A DNA stretch of 58,183 nt from Candidatus Mediterraneibacter avicola (GTDB lineage: Bacteria > Bacillota > Clostridia > Lachnospirales > Lachnospiraceae): positions 1 through 58,183 of the forward strand of contig DXDR01000049.1 in assembly GCA_019115385.1 (NCBI GenBank), read 5' to 3'. Below the pieces are notes generated by a model. That model searched no databases and had not been told where the DNA came from. It saw nothing but the letters and a program-made list of their open reading frames with translations. Position 1 is the first letter of the stretch, and each line of letters begins with the position of its first letter. Positions 36,352 through 45,436 of this stretch are shown here, piece by piece. The translations under genes were made by a program, and so were the position numbers.

Positions 36352-36460
36352 TCGGTGTGCCTGCGGGCAGGGTTTCTGCTGTGCACACCGGCAATTTCAT
36401 GTTTCAAATGTTGCTGTTTCCATGTACAGCGCGGAACAGTAACTTTCAAATCAGAACAAC
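36352..36460 (+). promoter_or_regulatory. Structured leader of prfC with two hairpins
   Basis: The first hairpin pairs CGGTGTGC near 36353 with GCACACCG near 36390, with an inner CTGC/GCAG. The second pairs GTTGCTGTTTCC with GGAACAGTAAC (about 36411-36445), with one bulge and one G-U. Neither is followed by a T-tract. It could be a regulatory leader; I do not recognise a known riboswitch class. Confidence 0.4.
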
Positions 36461-36474
36461 AGGAGAAGAGGATT

Positions 36475-38067
36475 ATGTCGGATATTACAAATGAAATAAG
36501 AAAAAGAAGGACGTTTGCCATTATCTCCCATCCTGACGCGGGAAAGACAACGCTGACGGAGAAGTTCCTGCTCTACGGAGGGGCAATAAACCAGGCCGGC
36601 TCCGTGAAAGGGAAGGCGACGTCAAAACATGCAGTTTCAGACTGGATGGAGATTGAAAAGGAGAGAGGAATCTCAGTCACGTCCTCTGTCCTTCAGTTTA
36701 ATTACGGCGGATACTGCATCAATATCCTGGATACTCCGGGACATCAGGATTTCTCCGAGGACACATACCGTACTCTGATGGCGGCAGATTCCGCAGTTAT
36801 GGTGATCGACGCATCGAAAGGCGTTGAGGCGCAGACAAGAAAGCTGTTCAAGGTCTGCGTGATGAGACATATTCCTATTTTTACTTTTATTAATAAAATG
36901 GACCGGGAGGCAAAGGATACGTTTGACCTGCTGGACGATATCGAGAAGGAGTTGGGAATCGCCACATGTCCCGTAAACTGGCCTATTGGCTCGGGAAAGG
37001 CATTCAAAGGTGTGTACGACCGGCAGAAACAGGAGGTTGAACTTTTCTCGGATACGAAGAAAGGAACTGCGGTAGGAGAAGTAAAGAAGGTCGGCATCAA
37101 CAATCCTGAGATTGACTGGCTGATCGGGACAGAGGCAAAGGTAACGCTAAAAGATGAAATCGAACTTCTTGACGGAGCGGCCGCAGAGTTTGATCAGGGA
37201 CTTGTGGACAAGGGGGAACTTTCCCCCGTATTTTTCGGATCCGCGCTGACAAACTTTGGAGTGGAGACATTTCTGGAGCATTTCCTTGCCATGACGACGC
37301 CGCCTCTGCCCAGGATGTCGGATCACGGGGAGATCGATCCCATGACAGAGAAAGATTTTTCCGCGTTTGTGTTTAAGATCCAGGCAAATATGAACAAGGC
37401 GCACAGAGACAGGATCGCCTTTATGCGGATCTGCTCGGGTGAATTTGAGGCGGGAATGAGCGTATATCATGTGCAGGGGCAGAAAGAAGTACGTCTTTCC
37501 CAGCCCCAGCAGATGATGGCCAGCGAGAGAAAGATCATTGAGAAAGCATGCGGAGGAGATATTATCGGTGTGTTCGATCCGGGTATTTTTTCTATCGGCG
37601 ATACGCTGACCACGTCAAAAGAACGCTTTGCTTATGAAGGAATCCCGACATTTGCCCCGGAGCATTTTGCCAGAGTACGGCAGGTGGATACCATGAAGCG
37701 CAAGCAGTTCGTAAAGGGTATCAACCAGATCGCCCAGGAGGGCGCGATCCAGATATTCCAGGAGTATAATACCGGAATGGAGGAAATCATCGTAGGCGTT
37801 GTCGGCGTCCTTCAGTTTGATGTGCTGAAATACCGTCTCAAAAATGAGTATAATGTAGAGATCATTCTGGAAAATCTGCCTTATGAACATATCCGGTGGA
37901 TCGAAAATGAAGAGATCGATATGGATCGGATAAGCGGAACATCGGACATGAAGAAGATCAAAGATCTTAAAGGACGTCCGCTTCTGCTTTTTGCGCATGA
38001 GTGGAGCATCCGCATGACAGTGGAGCGCAACGAAGGCCTTAAGCTGTCGGAATTCGGAAGGTCTTAA
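36475..38067 (+). CDS. prfC: Peptide chain release factor 3
   Basis: A 530-residue translational GTPase that recycles RF1 and RF2 from the ribosome. G1 is HPDAGKTT, near residue 20, followed by the switch region and DTPGHQDFSEDTYR (G3) and FINKMDREAKD (G4). The C-terminal half has the NEYNVEIILENLPYEHIRWIE-type segment of RF3. ATG 36475 follows AGAAGAGG; an upstream open frame begins at 36313 inside the leader and is not family-like. It lies between spoIIIAH and the Asp23 gene, where many Clostridia have other genes. Confidence 0.96.
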   Translation: MSDITNEIRKRRTFAIISHPDAGKTTLTEKFLLYGGAINQAGSVKGKATSKHAVSDWMEIEKERGISVTSSVLQFNYGGYCINILDTPGHQDFSEDTYRTLMAADSAVMVIDASKGVEAQTRKLFKVCVMRHIPIFTFINKMDREAKDTFDLLDDIEKELGIATCPVNWPIGSGKAFKGVYDRQKQEVELFSDTKKGTAVGEVKKVGINNPEIDWLIGTEAKVTLKDEIELLDGAAAEFDQGLVDKGELSPVFFGSALTNFGVETFLEHFLAMTTPPLPRMSDHGEIDPMTEKDFSAFVFKIQANMNKAHRDRIAFMRICSGEFEAGMSVYHVQGQKEVRLSQPQQMMASERKIIEKACGGDIIGVFDPGIFSIGDTLTTSKERFAYEGIPTFAPEHFARVRQVDTMKRKQFVKGINQIAQEGAIQIFQEYNTGMEEIIVGVVGVLQFDVLKYRLKNEYNVEIILENLPYEHIRWIENEEIDMDRISGTSDMKKIKDLKGRPLLLFAHEWSIRMTVERNEGLKLSEFGRS

Positions 38068-38074
38068 GTTTTCC

Positions 38075-38103
38075 TTTGCAAATGCAGCGAACTTTGCTAT
38101 AAT
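38075..38103 (+). promoter_or_regulatory. Sigma-A promoter of the Asp23 gene
   Basis: TTTGCA (38075-38080), 17 bases, TATAAT (38098-38103), starting eight bases after the prfC stop. Confidence 0.72.
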
Positions 38104-38137
38104 GAAAAAAGAGATTACAAAACGGGAGGTTTTGAAT

Positions 38138-38524
38138 ATGGCGAAGGACGAAAGAAATACGTATTCTATACAGAGCGATGCCAGCCTCGGAGAAGTAAAG
38201 ATCGCGGATGAGGTGGTAGCTATTATCGCAGCGCTGGCCGCAACAGAAGTAGAGGGAGTTGACTCTATGGCGGGCAATATCACCAATGAACTGATCAGCA
38301 GGCTCGGCATGAAAAATCTGTCCAAGGGCGTTAAAGTGGACGTGCTTGAGGGTGTGGTGACTGTTTCCCTTTCTCTCAACCTGAAATATAATTACAGTAT
38401 TCCGGAAGTCACGCGCAAGGTTCAGGAAAAAGTGAAAAATGCAGTGGAGAATATGACGGGCCTTGAAGTGGCGGACGTGAATATCAAGGTCGCGGGTGTT
38501 GAGATGCCGGCAAACGGACAGTAA
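38138..38524 (+). CDS. Asp23/Gls24 family envelope stress protein
   Basis: A 128-residue protein with the Asp23 fold. The motif GEVKIADEVVAIIAALAATEVEGV (in part) lies at residues 20-45, and MTGLEVADVNIKVAGV near the end. Proteins of this family (YloU type) are linked to envelope stress and membrane association. ATG 38138 has GGAGG eight bases upstream. It lies just before nusB, as in most Clostridia, and has its own promoter and a terminator after it. Confidence 0.92.
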   Translation: MAKDERNTYSIQSDASLGEVKIADEVVAIIAALAATEVEGVDSMAGNITNELISRLGMKNLSKGVKVDVLEGVVTVSLSLNLKYNYSIPEVTRKVQEKVKNAVENMTGLEVADVNIKVAGVEMPANGQ

Positions 38525-38539
38525 AGAGATACCTTTTCA

Positions 38540-38569
38540 TTGCAAAAGGACACAGGTATATAGTATAAT
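38540..38569 (+). promoter_or_regulatory. Promoter of nusB and the downstream cluster
   Basis: TTGCAA (38540-38545), 18 bases, TATAAT (38564-38569). Transcription would start near 38576, inside the left arm of the terminator that closes the Asp23 gene. Confidence 0.62.
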
Positions 38570-38572
38570 AAG

Positions 38573-38595
38573 GGATGTCGTAAGACATCCTTTTT
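38573..38595 (+). terminator. Intrinsic terminator of the Asp23 gene
   Basis: GGATGTC (38573-38579) and GACATCC (38584-38590) around a GTAA loop, followed by TTTTT. It is compact but well formed. Confidence 0.8.
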
Positions 38596-38655
38596 ATATG
38601 GGCGGGGATTCTGAACAGCCGTCCGATTAATGTGAGTTTGGAGAAAGGGATTAAA

Positions 38656-39069
38656 ATGCTGAGAAAAGAACTGAGAGAGCACATATTTAAAATGCTGTTC
38701 CAGATTGAATTTAATGAGCCGGAGGACATGAAGGAGCATCTGAAGCTGTATTTTGAGTCGCTGGAAGATGCGTCTGATAAAGAAAAAGAATACATACAGA
38801 AAAAATACGAGGCAGTTGTTTCCCATGTGCCGGAGATTGATGCGCTTATAAATGAGAGGGCCAGGGACTGGAAGACCGCCAGGATGAACAAGGCGGATCT
38901 CGCGGTGCTGAGGCTTGCCGTATATGAGCTGAAGTGGGATGACGAGATCCCGACCGGGGTTGCGATAAACGAGGCAGTAGAGCTGGCAAGAAAATTTGGC
39001 GGCGATGCCAGCCCTTCCTTTGTGAACGGTATACTCGGAAAACTTGCAGAAGCGGAGCCACAGGGATGA
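38656..39069 (+). CDS. nusB: Transcription antitermination protein NusB
   Basis: A 137-residue all-helical protein that binds boxA RNA with S10 in rRNA antitermination. It has ELREHIFKMLFQIEF near the N-terminus, and KADLAVLRLAVYEL and GVAINEAVELARKFGGD later, all family hallmarks. ATG 38656 follows AAAGGGA; GTG 38632 is in frame but less suitable. Its stop overlaps xseA by four bases. Confidence 0.95.
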   Translation: MLRKELREHIFKMLFQIEFNEPEDMKEHLKLYFESLEDASDKEKEYIQKKYEAVVSHVPEIDALINERARDWKTARMNKADLAVLRLAVYELKWDDEIPTGVAINEAVELARKFGGDASPSFVNGILGKLAEAEPQG

Positions 39070-40310
39070 AAAATGTTTACACGGTGCGGCAGGTGAATTC
39101 TTATATAAAGAATATGTTCAACCAGGATTTTATGCTGAACCGGATTTATGTGAAGGGTGAGGTGTCCAACTGTAAATACCATACATCAGGGCATATATAT
39201 TTTTCATTGAAGGATGAGTCCGGCACGATCGCCTGCATTATGTTTGCGGGCTCCAGGTCAGGGCTTTCTTTTCATATGCGGGAAGGACAGCAGGTGATCG
39301 TTCTCGGGTATATCAGTGTGTATGAGAGGGACGGACGGTATCAGCTCTATGCGAGAGAGATCGTGCAGGACGGGGCAGGCGCTCTCTATGAAAAGTTTGA
39401 GGCGCTGAAAAGGGAACTGTCTGACATGGGGATGTTCGCGCAGGAATACAAGCGGCCTGTTCCGCCTTATGTAAAAACTGTGGGGATCGTGACAGCGCCT
39501 ACGGGAGCGGCGGTAAGAGATATCATCAATATTTCCAGAAGACGAAATCCCTATGTTCAGCTGATCTTATATCCGGCTCTTGTACAGGGAGACGGCGCGG
39601 CTCAGAGTATTGTGCGGGGAATTCAGGCTTTGGAGCGGTATGGCGTAGATGTGATGATCGTAGGCCGGGGCGGCGGCAGTATGGAGGATCTGTGGGCTTT
39701 TAATGAGGAGATTGTGGCGAGAGCGATATTTGAGTGCGGAACACCTGTCATCTCTGCGGTAGGCCATGAGACAGATACTACGATCGCCGATTTTGTGGCT
39801 GACCTCAGGGCGCCTACCCCGTCGGCTGCAGCAGAGCTGGCCGTGTACGAATACAGATCCGCACAAGAGCAGATGGCGGCATACCGCCGGAGCCTGCGCA
39901 AGGCCATATCATTCAGGATCACGGCTGCAAGAATGCGGGCAGAACGGGCGGCGGCCCGGCTTCGGATCGCGCATCCCCGACAGAAGCTGGATGAAAAGCG
40001 TCAGCGGGCTGTGGATCTGGAAAACTTCCTCAGGAACAAGATGAATGAGAAGCTTACCGGAGAAAAACACAGACTTGCACTATATGTGGAAAAAATGAAA
40101 ATACTTTCTCCTCTTTCCAGACTGAGCAGCGGATATGCCTATATGCAGGGACCTGACGGACGTGGCGTAACACGGATCAGCCAAGTGGAAGAGGGTCAAT
40201 ATTTCACCGCCTATGTAACGGACGGATGTATCAGGGCCCAGGTTGTCTCCCGCGACAGATTTGCTTATCCTGCAGCGGAGAGAGACCGGACACAGTCTGG
40301 GGAAAGTTAG
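39066..40310 (+). CDS. xseA: Exodeoxyribonuclease VII large subunit
   Basis: A 414-residue catalytic subunit of the single-strand-specific exonuclease VII. The N-terminal OB fold has YVKGEVSNCKYHTSGHIYFSLKD, cut short here; the catalytic domain has TAPTGAAVRDI, VGRGGGSMEDLWAFN and SAVGHETDTTIADFVADLRAPTPSAAAEL in part. The C-terminal coiled coil (about 265-350) is present. It starts inside the nusB stop (ATGA), and xseB follows. Confidence 0.96.
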   Translation: MKNVYTVRQVNSYIKNMFNQDFMLNRIYVKGEVSNCKYHTSGHIYFSLKDESGTIACIMFAGSRSGLSFHMREGQQVIVLGYISVYERDGRYQLYAREIVQDGAGALYEKFEALKRELSDMGMFAQEYKRPVPPYVKTVGIVTAPTGAAVRDIINISRRRNPYVQLILYPALVQGDGAAQSIVRGIQALERYGVDVMIVGRGGGSMEDLWAFNEEIVARAIFECGTPVISAVGHETDTTIADFVADLRAPTPSAAAELAVYEYRSAQEQMAAYRRSLRKAISFRITAARMRAERAAARLRIAHPRQKLDEKRQRAVDLENFLRNKMNEKLTGEKHRLALYVEKMKILSPLSRLSSGYAYMQGPDGRGVTRISQVEEGQYFTAYVTDGCIRAQVVSRDRFAYPAAERDRTQSGES

Positions 40311-40330
40311 AAAAAGGAGGTGCTCTGCCG

Positions 40331-40543
40331 ATGGAAGAGACAAAAAGGGAAAGCCTGGATCAGATGTTTGCGCAGCTTGAAGAAGTGACGGGGAAAATGG
40401 AAGGAGAAGAGATATCTCTGGAAGAGTCGTTTGAACTGTACAGCAAGGGGATGAATCTTCTGAAGCAATGCAGCCAGGCGATCGACGAGGTTGAGAAAAA
40501 AGTGCTTGTTCTGGATGAGAATGGAGAGACACATGAATTTTAG
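40331..40543 (+). CDS. xseB: Exodeoxyribonuclease VII small subunit
   Basis: A 70-residue helical protein that partners XseA. The SLDQMFAQLEEVTGKMEGEEI and SLEESFELYSKGMNLLKQC segments, each cut at 20 residues or fewer here, are typical. ATG 40331 follows GGAGGTGC. It overlaps ispA by 11 bases. Confidence 0.94.
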   Translation: MEETKRESLDQMFAQLEEVTGKMEGEEISLEESFELYSKGMNLLKQCSQAIDEVEKKVLVLDENGETHEF

Positions 40544-41423
40544 AGAGGAATATACAGAAAAGAAGAATCAGATTGAAGAGATCTTAAAAGAATTTCTGCC
40601 CCCTCAGGAAGGGTATCAGAAAATTATCATGGAAGCCATGGAATACAGTCTTATGGCCGGAGGAAAACGGCTCAGACCCATGCTGATGATGGAGACATTC
40701 CATCTGTTCGGAGGACAGGGCGCGGCGATCCGGCCCTTCATGGCGGCCATCGAAATGATCCATACTTATTCCCTTGTCCATGACGATCTCCCTGCGATGG
40801 ACAATGACGAGTACAGGCGTGGAAGAAAAACGACTCATGTTGTATATGGGGAAGATATGGGAATTCTGGCAGGCGATGCTCTGCTGAACTATGCGTTTGA
40901 GACTGCCTGCCAGGCATTTGACCGGGAACCTCAGCAGAGTGAGCGTATCGGCCGGGCGCTGAGGATCCTTGCAAAGAAGGCCGGGATATACGGCATGATC
41001 GGCGGACAGGTAGTCGATGTGAAGGAATCCGGGAAACGGGTGTCTGGAGAAGTGCTTGATTTTATATACAGGCTTAAGACCGGCGCTCTGATCGAATCAT
41101 CTATGATGATCGGGGCCGTGCTCGCGGGAGCCGGAGAAGAACAGGTCAAAAGTGTTGAGAGGATCGCCGGGAAGATCGGAATGGCGTTTCAGATCCAGGA
41201 CGATATCCTGGACGTAACAGGGACGGCAGAGACTCTTGGCAAGCCTGTCCACAGTGACGAAAAGAATGAAAAGATGACATATGTAGTATGGAAAGGGCTG
41301 GAGGAATCAGGAAAAGCCGTGGAGCGCCTGACACAGGAGGCTCTGGAAGAACTGAGAAAACTCTCCTCGGAGGACGGGTTCCTCAGGCAGCTTTTGATTT
41401 CTCTTATACACCGGGAGAAATAG
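40533..41423 (+). CDS. ispA: Farnesyl/geranylgeranyl diphosphate synthase
   Basis: A 296-residue trans-prenyltransferase joining isopentenyl units, probably to farnesyl diphosphate for undecaprenyl carrier and quinone-like lipids. The first Asp-rich motif is VHDDLPAMDNDEYRRGRKT; the second is FQIQDDILD. ATG 40533 lies inside the end of xseB. It is followed by dxs 11 bases later, pairing prenyl synthesis with precursor supply. Confidence 0.95.
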   Translation: MNFREEYTEKKNQIEEILKEFLPPQEGYQKIIMEAMEYSLMAGGKRLRPMLMMETFHLFGGQGAAIRPFMAAIEMIHTYSLVHDDLPAMDNDEYRRGRKTTHVVYGEDMGILAGDALLNYAFETACQAFDREPQQSERIGRALRILAKKAGIYGMIGGQVVDVKESGKRVSGEVLDFIYRLKTGALIESSMMIGAVLAGAGEEQVKSVERIAGKIGMAFQIQDDILDVTGTAETLGKPVHSDEKNEKMTYVVWKGLEESGKAVERLTQEALEELRKLSSEDGFLRQLLISLIHREK

Positions 41424-41434
41424 GGAGGCGTCGG

Positions 41435-43309
41435 ATGGCTCTGGAAAAAATTCATAAAGAAAATGATATTAAAAATCTCAGCCCGGAAGAACTGAACAGC
41501 CTTCCGGACGAGATACGCCGTTTCCTGATCGAGAAGATCAGTGTTACAGGGGGCCATCTGGCCTCCAATCTGGGTGTGGTGGAGCTGACAATGGCACTTC
41601 ACCTTGTACTCAACCTTCCCGATGATAAACTGATCTGGGATGTGGGACATCAGTCATATACACATAAACTGCTGACCGGAAGGAGAGACGGGTTTGACGG
41701 ACTCCGCAAATACGGGGGAATGAGCGGTTTCCCCAAAAGGAAGGAAAGCAGCTGCGATGCCTTTGACACAGGACACAGTTCCACCTCTGTCTCAGCAGGG
41801 CTTGGCTATGTGGCCGCCAGAGAACTGTCGGGGGAAAACTACAGCGTAGTGTCTGTCATAGGTGATGGGTCCATGACAGGCGGCATGGCGTATGAGGCGC
41901 TGAACAATGCGTCTCATCTGAAAAGCAATTTTATTATAGTGCTCAATGACAATAATATGTCAATTTCTGAAAATGTAGGAGGCATGTCCCGCTATTTAAG
42001 TGATCTGCGCACAGCCCAGGCCTATACGGGGCTCAAAAGAGGGGTAGAGGATACGCTCAAAAAGATGCCGGGAGGCGGAGAACGTCTCATACAGCAGATG
42101 AAGCGGACAAAAAGCGGTATCAAGCAGCTGCTTGTACCGGGTATGTTTTTTGAGGATATGGGAATCACCTATCTGGGACCTGTGGACGGACACGATGTGC
42201 GCAGGCTGGTGAAGGTGCTGCGGGATGCAAAGCGGGTAAACCACGCGGTACTCGTCCATGTGATCACAAAAAAAGGGAAAGGATATCCGCCTGCCGAGGA
42301 GAATCCGGCCAGGTTTCACGGCACCGGTCCCTTTCATATTGAGACAGGGGAAACGGCAGGAGAAAGTGAAAAGGACTCCTATACGGATGTCTTTTCCAAA
42401 GTGCTTGCAGATATCGGAAGAAAAGATGAAAAAGTGGCTGCGGTTACGGCTGCCATGGCAGATGGTACAGGATTGTCCAGATTTGCCCGTATGTTTCCGA
42501 AACGGTTCTTTGATGTGGGCATCGCGGAAGAACACGCCATGACTTTTGCCGCCGGCCTTGCCGCCGGAGGCATGAAACCGGTGTTTGCCGTTTATTCTTC
42601 TTTCCTGCAGAGGGCCTTTGACCAGACGATACATGATGTCTGTCTTTCCAATCTGCCTGTTGTTATCGCTGTGGACAGGGCAGGCCTTGTGGGAAGTGAC
42701 GGGGAAACTCACCAGGGCGTATTTGATCTGTCCTATCTTTCTATGATACCGAATATGACGGTGATGTCTCCGAAAAACCGTTGGGAGATGGCGGATATGC
42801 TCCGTTTTGCCGTTGATTTTCCATATCCTGTCGCCCTGCGTTATCCAAGGGGAACAGCATATGAAGGGCTGAAACAGTTCCGGGCTCCCATCGAATATGG
42901 AAAGAGCGAGGTGCTTTTTGAGGAAGAAGATATTGCGGTGATCTTTGTTGGACATATGTCAGAGCTTGCGGAGAAAGTGCGGATGGAACTAAAAGATACA
43001 GGGTATGCCTGCAGTCTGGTAAACGCCAGATTTGTAAAGCCCCTTGATACAGAGATGCTTGAAAAACTGGCGGAGGATCACAGCCTTTTTGTGACGATCG
43101 AGGAAAATGTGCTGGCAGGCGGATTTGGAGAGCGGGTTCTGGATTATGTGAATCGGGCAAAATTAAATGTCCGTGTGCGGAGCGTGGGGATTTCCGACGA
43201 TTATGTGGAACACGGAAACGTCGGCCTGCTCCGGCGGGAGGTCGGTCTGGATAAAGATACGATCGTAAAGCAGGCTGTTACAGATTTTTTGATGATAAAA
43301 GGCGGATGA
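41435..43309 (+). CDS. dxs: 1-deoxy-D-xylulose-5-phosphate synthase
   Basis: A 624-residue thiamine-diphosphate enzyme joining pyruvate and glyceraldehyde-3-phosphate, the first step of the MEP isoprenoid pathway. Domain I has HLASNLGVVELTMALH, DVGHQSYTHKLLTGR and the ThDP motif GDGSMTGGMAYEALNN. Domain II has IAEEHAMTFAAGLA with the catalytic Glu. Domain III (transketolase C) follows. ATG 41435 follows GGGAGG; the frame is open upstream to 41288 inside ispA but is not family-like. Confidence 0.97.
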   Translation: MALEKIHKENDIKNLSPEELNSLPDEIRRFLIEKISVTGGHLASNLGVVELTMALHLVLNLPDDKLIWDVGHQSYTHKLLTGRRDGFDGLRKYGGMSGFPKRKESSCDAFDTGHSSTSVSAGLGYVAARELSGENYSVVSVIGDGSMTGGMAYEALNNASHLKSNFIIVLNDNNMSISENVGGMSRYLSDLRTAQAYTGLKRGVEDTLKKMPGGGERLIQQMKRTKSGIKQLLVPGMFFEDMGITYLGPVDGHDVRRLVKVLRDAKRVNHAVLVHVITKKGKGYPPAEENPARFHGTGPFHIETGETAGESEKDSYTDVFSKVLADIGRKDEKVAAVTAAMADGTGLSRFARMFPKRFFDVGIAEEHAMTFAAGLAAGGMKPVFAVYSSFLQRAFDQTIHDVCLSNLPVVIAVDRAGLVGSDGETHQGVFDLSYLSMIPNMTVMSPKNRWEMADMLRFAVDFPYPVALRYPRGTAYEGLKQFRAPIEYGKSEVLFEEEDIAVIFVGHMSELAEKVRMELKDTGYACSLVNARFVKPLDTEMLEKLAEDHSLFVTIEENVLAGGFGERVLDYVNRAKLNVRVRSVGISDDYVEHGNVGLLRREVGLDKDTIVKQAVTDFLMIKGG

Positions 43310-43310
43310 C

Positions 43311-44117
43311 ATGAAGGAACGTTTGGATGTATTGCTTGTAAAGCGGAATCTGGCAGAATCACGGGAAAAAGCGAAAGCAGTTATTATGGCGGGAAACGTA
43401 TATGTGGACGGCCAGAAAGAAGACAAGGCGGGAACCGCTTTCTCACCGGAAGTCAGCATAGAAATCCGGGGGCATGTGCTTCTCTATGTAAGCCGGGGCG
43501 GGCTGAAACTTGAAAAGGCGCTGGCTGTATTTGATGTGGATGTAAAGGACAAGGTCTGTACAGATGTGGGTTCTTCCACAGGGGGATTTACAGACTGTAT
43601 GCTCCAGAATGGAGCAGAGAAAGTGTATGCGATCGATGTGGGACGGGGACAGCTTGACTGGAAACTGCGCCAGGATCCGAGAGTGGTCTGTATGGAAAAG
43701 ACAAATATCCGGTATGTGGTGCCGGAAGATATCGGAGAACCGGTGGATTTTTCTTCCATCGACGTGTCGTTTATTTCCCTTACCAAGGTTTTGGAACCGA
43801 TTCGTAATTATCTGAAGCCAGACGGAGAAATTGTGGCTCTGATCAAACCGCAGTTTGAAGCCGGACGGGATAAAGTCGGAAAAAAAGGCGTAGTCAGGGA
43901 AAGATCCACACACCGGGAAGTGATCGTGAAAGTTGCAGACTATGCGCAGAATATCGGGTTTGGCATCATGGCGCTGGACTATTCTCCGATCCGGGGGCCG
44001 GAAGGAAATATCGAGTACCTGATCCACCTGAAAAAAGGGACGGACAGCGCGATAAGTGACATAGAAGAAGCTGCGGCCGGCGTGGCCGATCAGGCATTTG
44101 AAGAACTGGCAAAATAG
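43311..44117 (+). CDS. tlyA: TlyA family 2'-O-ribose rRNA methyltransferase
   Basis: A 268-residue protein with an N-terminal S4 RNA-binding domain (RLDVLLVKRNLAESREKAKA) and an FtsJ-type Rossmann methyltransferase (DVGSSTGGFTDCMLQNGA). TlyA enzymes methylate ribose of 16S and/or 23S rRNA; older annotations call it haemolysin. The start follows the dxs stop by one base. The place between dxs and nadK is conserved in Firmicutes. Confidence 0.93.
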   Translation: MKERLDVLLVKRNLAESREKAKAVIMAGNVYVDGQKEDKAGTAFSPEVSIEIRGHVLLYVSRGGLKLEKALAVFDVDVKDKVCTDVGSSTGGFTDCMLQNGAEKVYAIDVGRGQLDWKLRQDPRVVCMEKTNIRYVVPEDIGEPVDFSSIDVSFISLTKVLEPIRNYLKPDGEIVALIKPQFEAGRDKVGKKGVVRERSTHREVIVKVADYAQNIGFGIMALDYSPIRGPEGNIEYLIHLKKGTDSAISDIEEAAAGVADQAFEELAK

Positions 44118-44130
44118 CAAGGGGAAAGAC

Positions 44131-44964
44131 ATGGATTCTTTTTATATCATCACGAATTTGCTTAAAGACACAGATCTGCGGATCACGAACGAAATACGGT
44201 CATACATTGAAAGCCGGGGGAAGCGCTGTATCCTCTGTCAGAAGGACGAAGAGGGACACATCATCCCGGGCACAGTTCCGGATGATGCACAGTGCGCTCT
44301 TGTACTGGGCGGCGACGGAACTCTGATCCGGGCCGTGCGCGATCTGGGGCGCAGAAACCTGCCTTTGCTGGGGATCAATCTGGGGACGGTCGGATATCTG
44401 ACAGATGTGGAACTGAAAGATTACCGCCAGGCTCTGGACCGGCTGTTCCAATGTGAGCCGGATGTGGAAGAGCGGATGATGATCAGCGGCGTGTTTCGGG
44501 ATACAGGCAGGGATCTTGCCCTTAATGATATTGTGCTCGCAAGGGAAGGAAAAATACGGATCGTACAGTTTAACGTATATGTAAACGGAGCGCTTCTGAA
44601 CACATATCTTGCAGACGGAGTCATTATTTCCACCCCCACGGGAAGCACCGGCTATAATCTTTCAGCAGGCGGCCCCATCGTAGAACCTACTGCCAGGCTT
44701 ATGGTCATTACTCCCATCTGTTCCCATGCGCTGAATACAAGCAGCATTGTCCTTTCAGAAGAGGACGTCATAGAGGTGGAGATCTGCGAGGGCAGATATG
44801 GCAAACAGGAGAAAGTTTCGGTCTGCTTTGACGGAGCGGAGCAGACGACGCTGATGACCGGAGACCGGGTTCGGATCCGCAAGGCGGAGGAGACAGCCCG
44901 TCTGGTCAAACTGGGAAAAGAGAGTTTCTTGAAAACGATGCGGGAAAAAATGAAAGGAAATTAG
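44131..44964 (+). CDS. nadK: NAD kinase
   Basis: A 277-residue ATP-NAD kinase making NADP+. The motif LGGDGTLIRAVRDL (about residues 53-66) and LGINLGTVGYLTD are typical, with STPTGSTGYNLSAGGPIV in the C-terminal domain. ATG 44131 follows AAGGGGAAAG; the frame is open further upstream inside tlyA. argR follows four bases after the stop. Confidence 0.95.
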   Translation: MDSFYIITNLLKDTDLRITNEIRSYIESRGKRCILCQKDEEGHIIPGTVPDDAQCALVLGGDGTLIRAVRDLGRRNLPLLGINLGTVGYLTDVELKDYRQALDRLFQCEPDVEERMMISGVFRDTGRDLALNDIVLAREGKIRIVQFNVYVNGALLNTYLADGVIISTPTGSTGYNLSAGGPIVEPTARLMVITPICSHALNTSSIVLSEEDVIEVEICEGRYGKQEKVSVCFDGAEQTTLMTGDRVRIRKAEETARLVKLGKESFLKTMREKMKGN

Positions 44965-44968
44965 AAAA

Positions 44969-45427
44969 ATGAAAGTAAGTCGTCATGCAAAAATCATAGA
45001 GCTGATCAGCCAGTTTGACATTGAGACCCAGGAGGAACTGGCGGAATATTTGAATAATGCCGGTTTTAAGGTCACGCAGGCAACAGTGTCAAGAGATATC
45101 AGAGACTTGAAGCTGACAAAGATCGCCACCAGCGCAGGGAAGCAGAAATATGTACTTCACAGACAGGAAGAGCAGGGAATGAGCGAAAAGTATATCCGTG
45201 TTCTCAGAGACGGCTACGTGTCAATGGACATGGCGCAGAATATCCTTGTGATCAAAACAGTGTCGGGAATGGCCATGGCAGTTGCGGCTGCAGTTGACGC
45301 TATGAACTGGAATGAAGTGGTCGGCTGTATCGCCGGAGACGATACGATCATGTGCGCCATCCGCACCGTGGACGACACAGCTGCAGTAATGGGTAAAATA
45401 CGGAAAATTGTATCAAAAGAAGTGTAG
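44969..45427 (+). CDS. argR: Arginine repressor
   Basis: A 152-residue ArgR/AhrC-type regulator. The N-terminal winged helix-turn-helix has TQATVSRDIRDLKLTKI; the C-terminal hexamerisation and arginine-binding domain has GCIAGDDTIMCAIR. It controls arginine synthesis and breakdown genes, none of which is in this window. Its place between nadK and recN is the usual Firmicute one. Confidence 0.96.
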   Translation: MKVSRHAKIIELISQFDIETQEELAEYLNNAGFKVTQATVSRDIRDLKLTKIATSAGKQKYVLHRQEEQGMSEKYIRVLRDGYVSMDMAQNILVIKTVSGMAMAVAAAVDAMNWNEVVGCIAGDDTIMCAIRTVDDTAAVMGKIRKIVSKEV

Positions 45428-45436
45428 GGAACGGTT

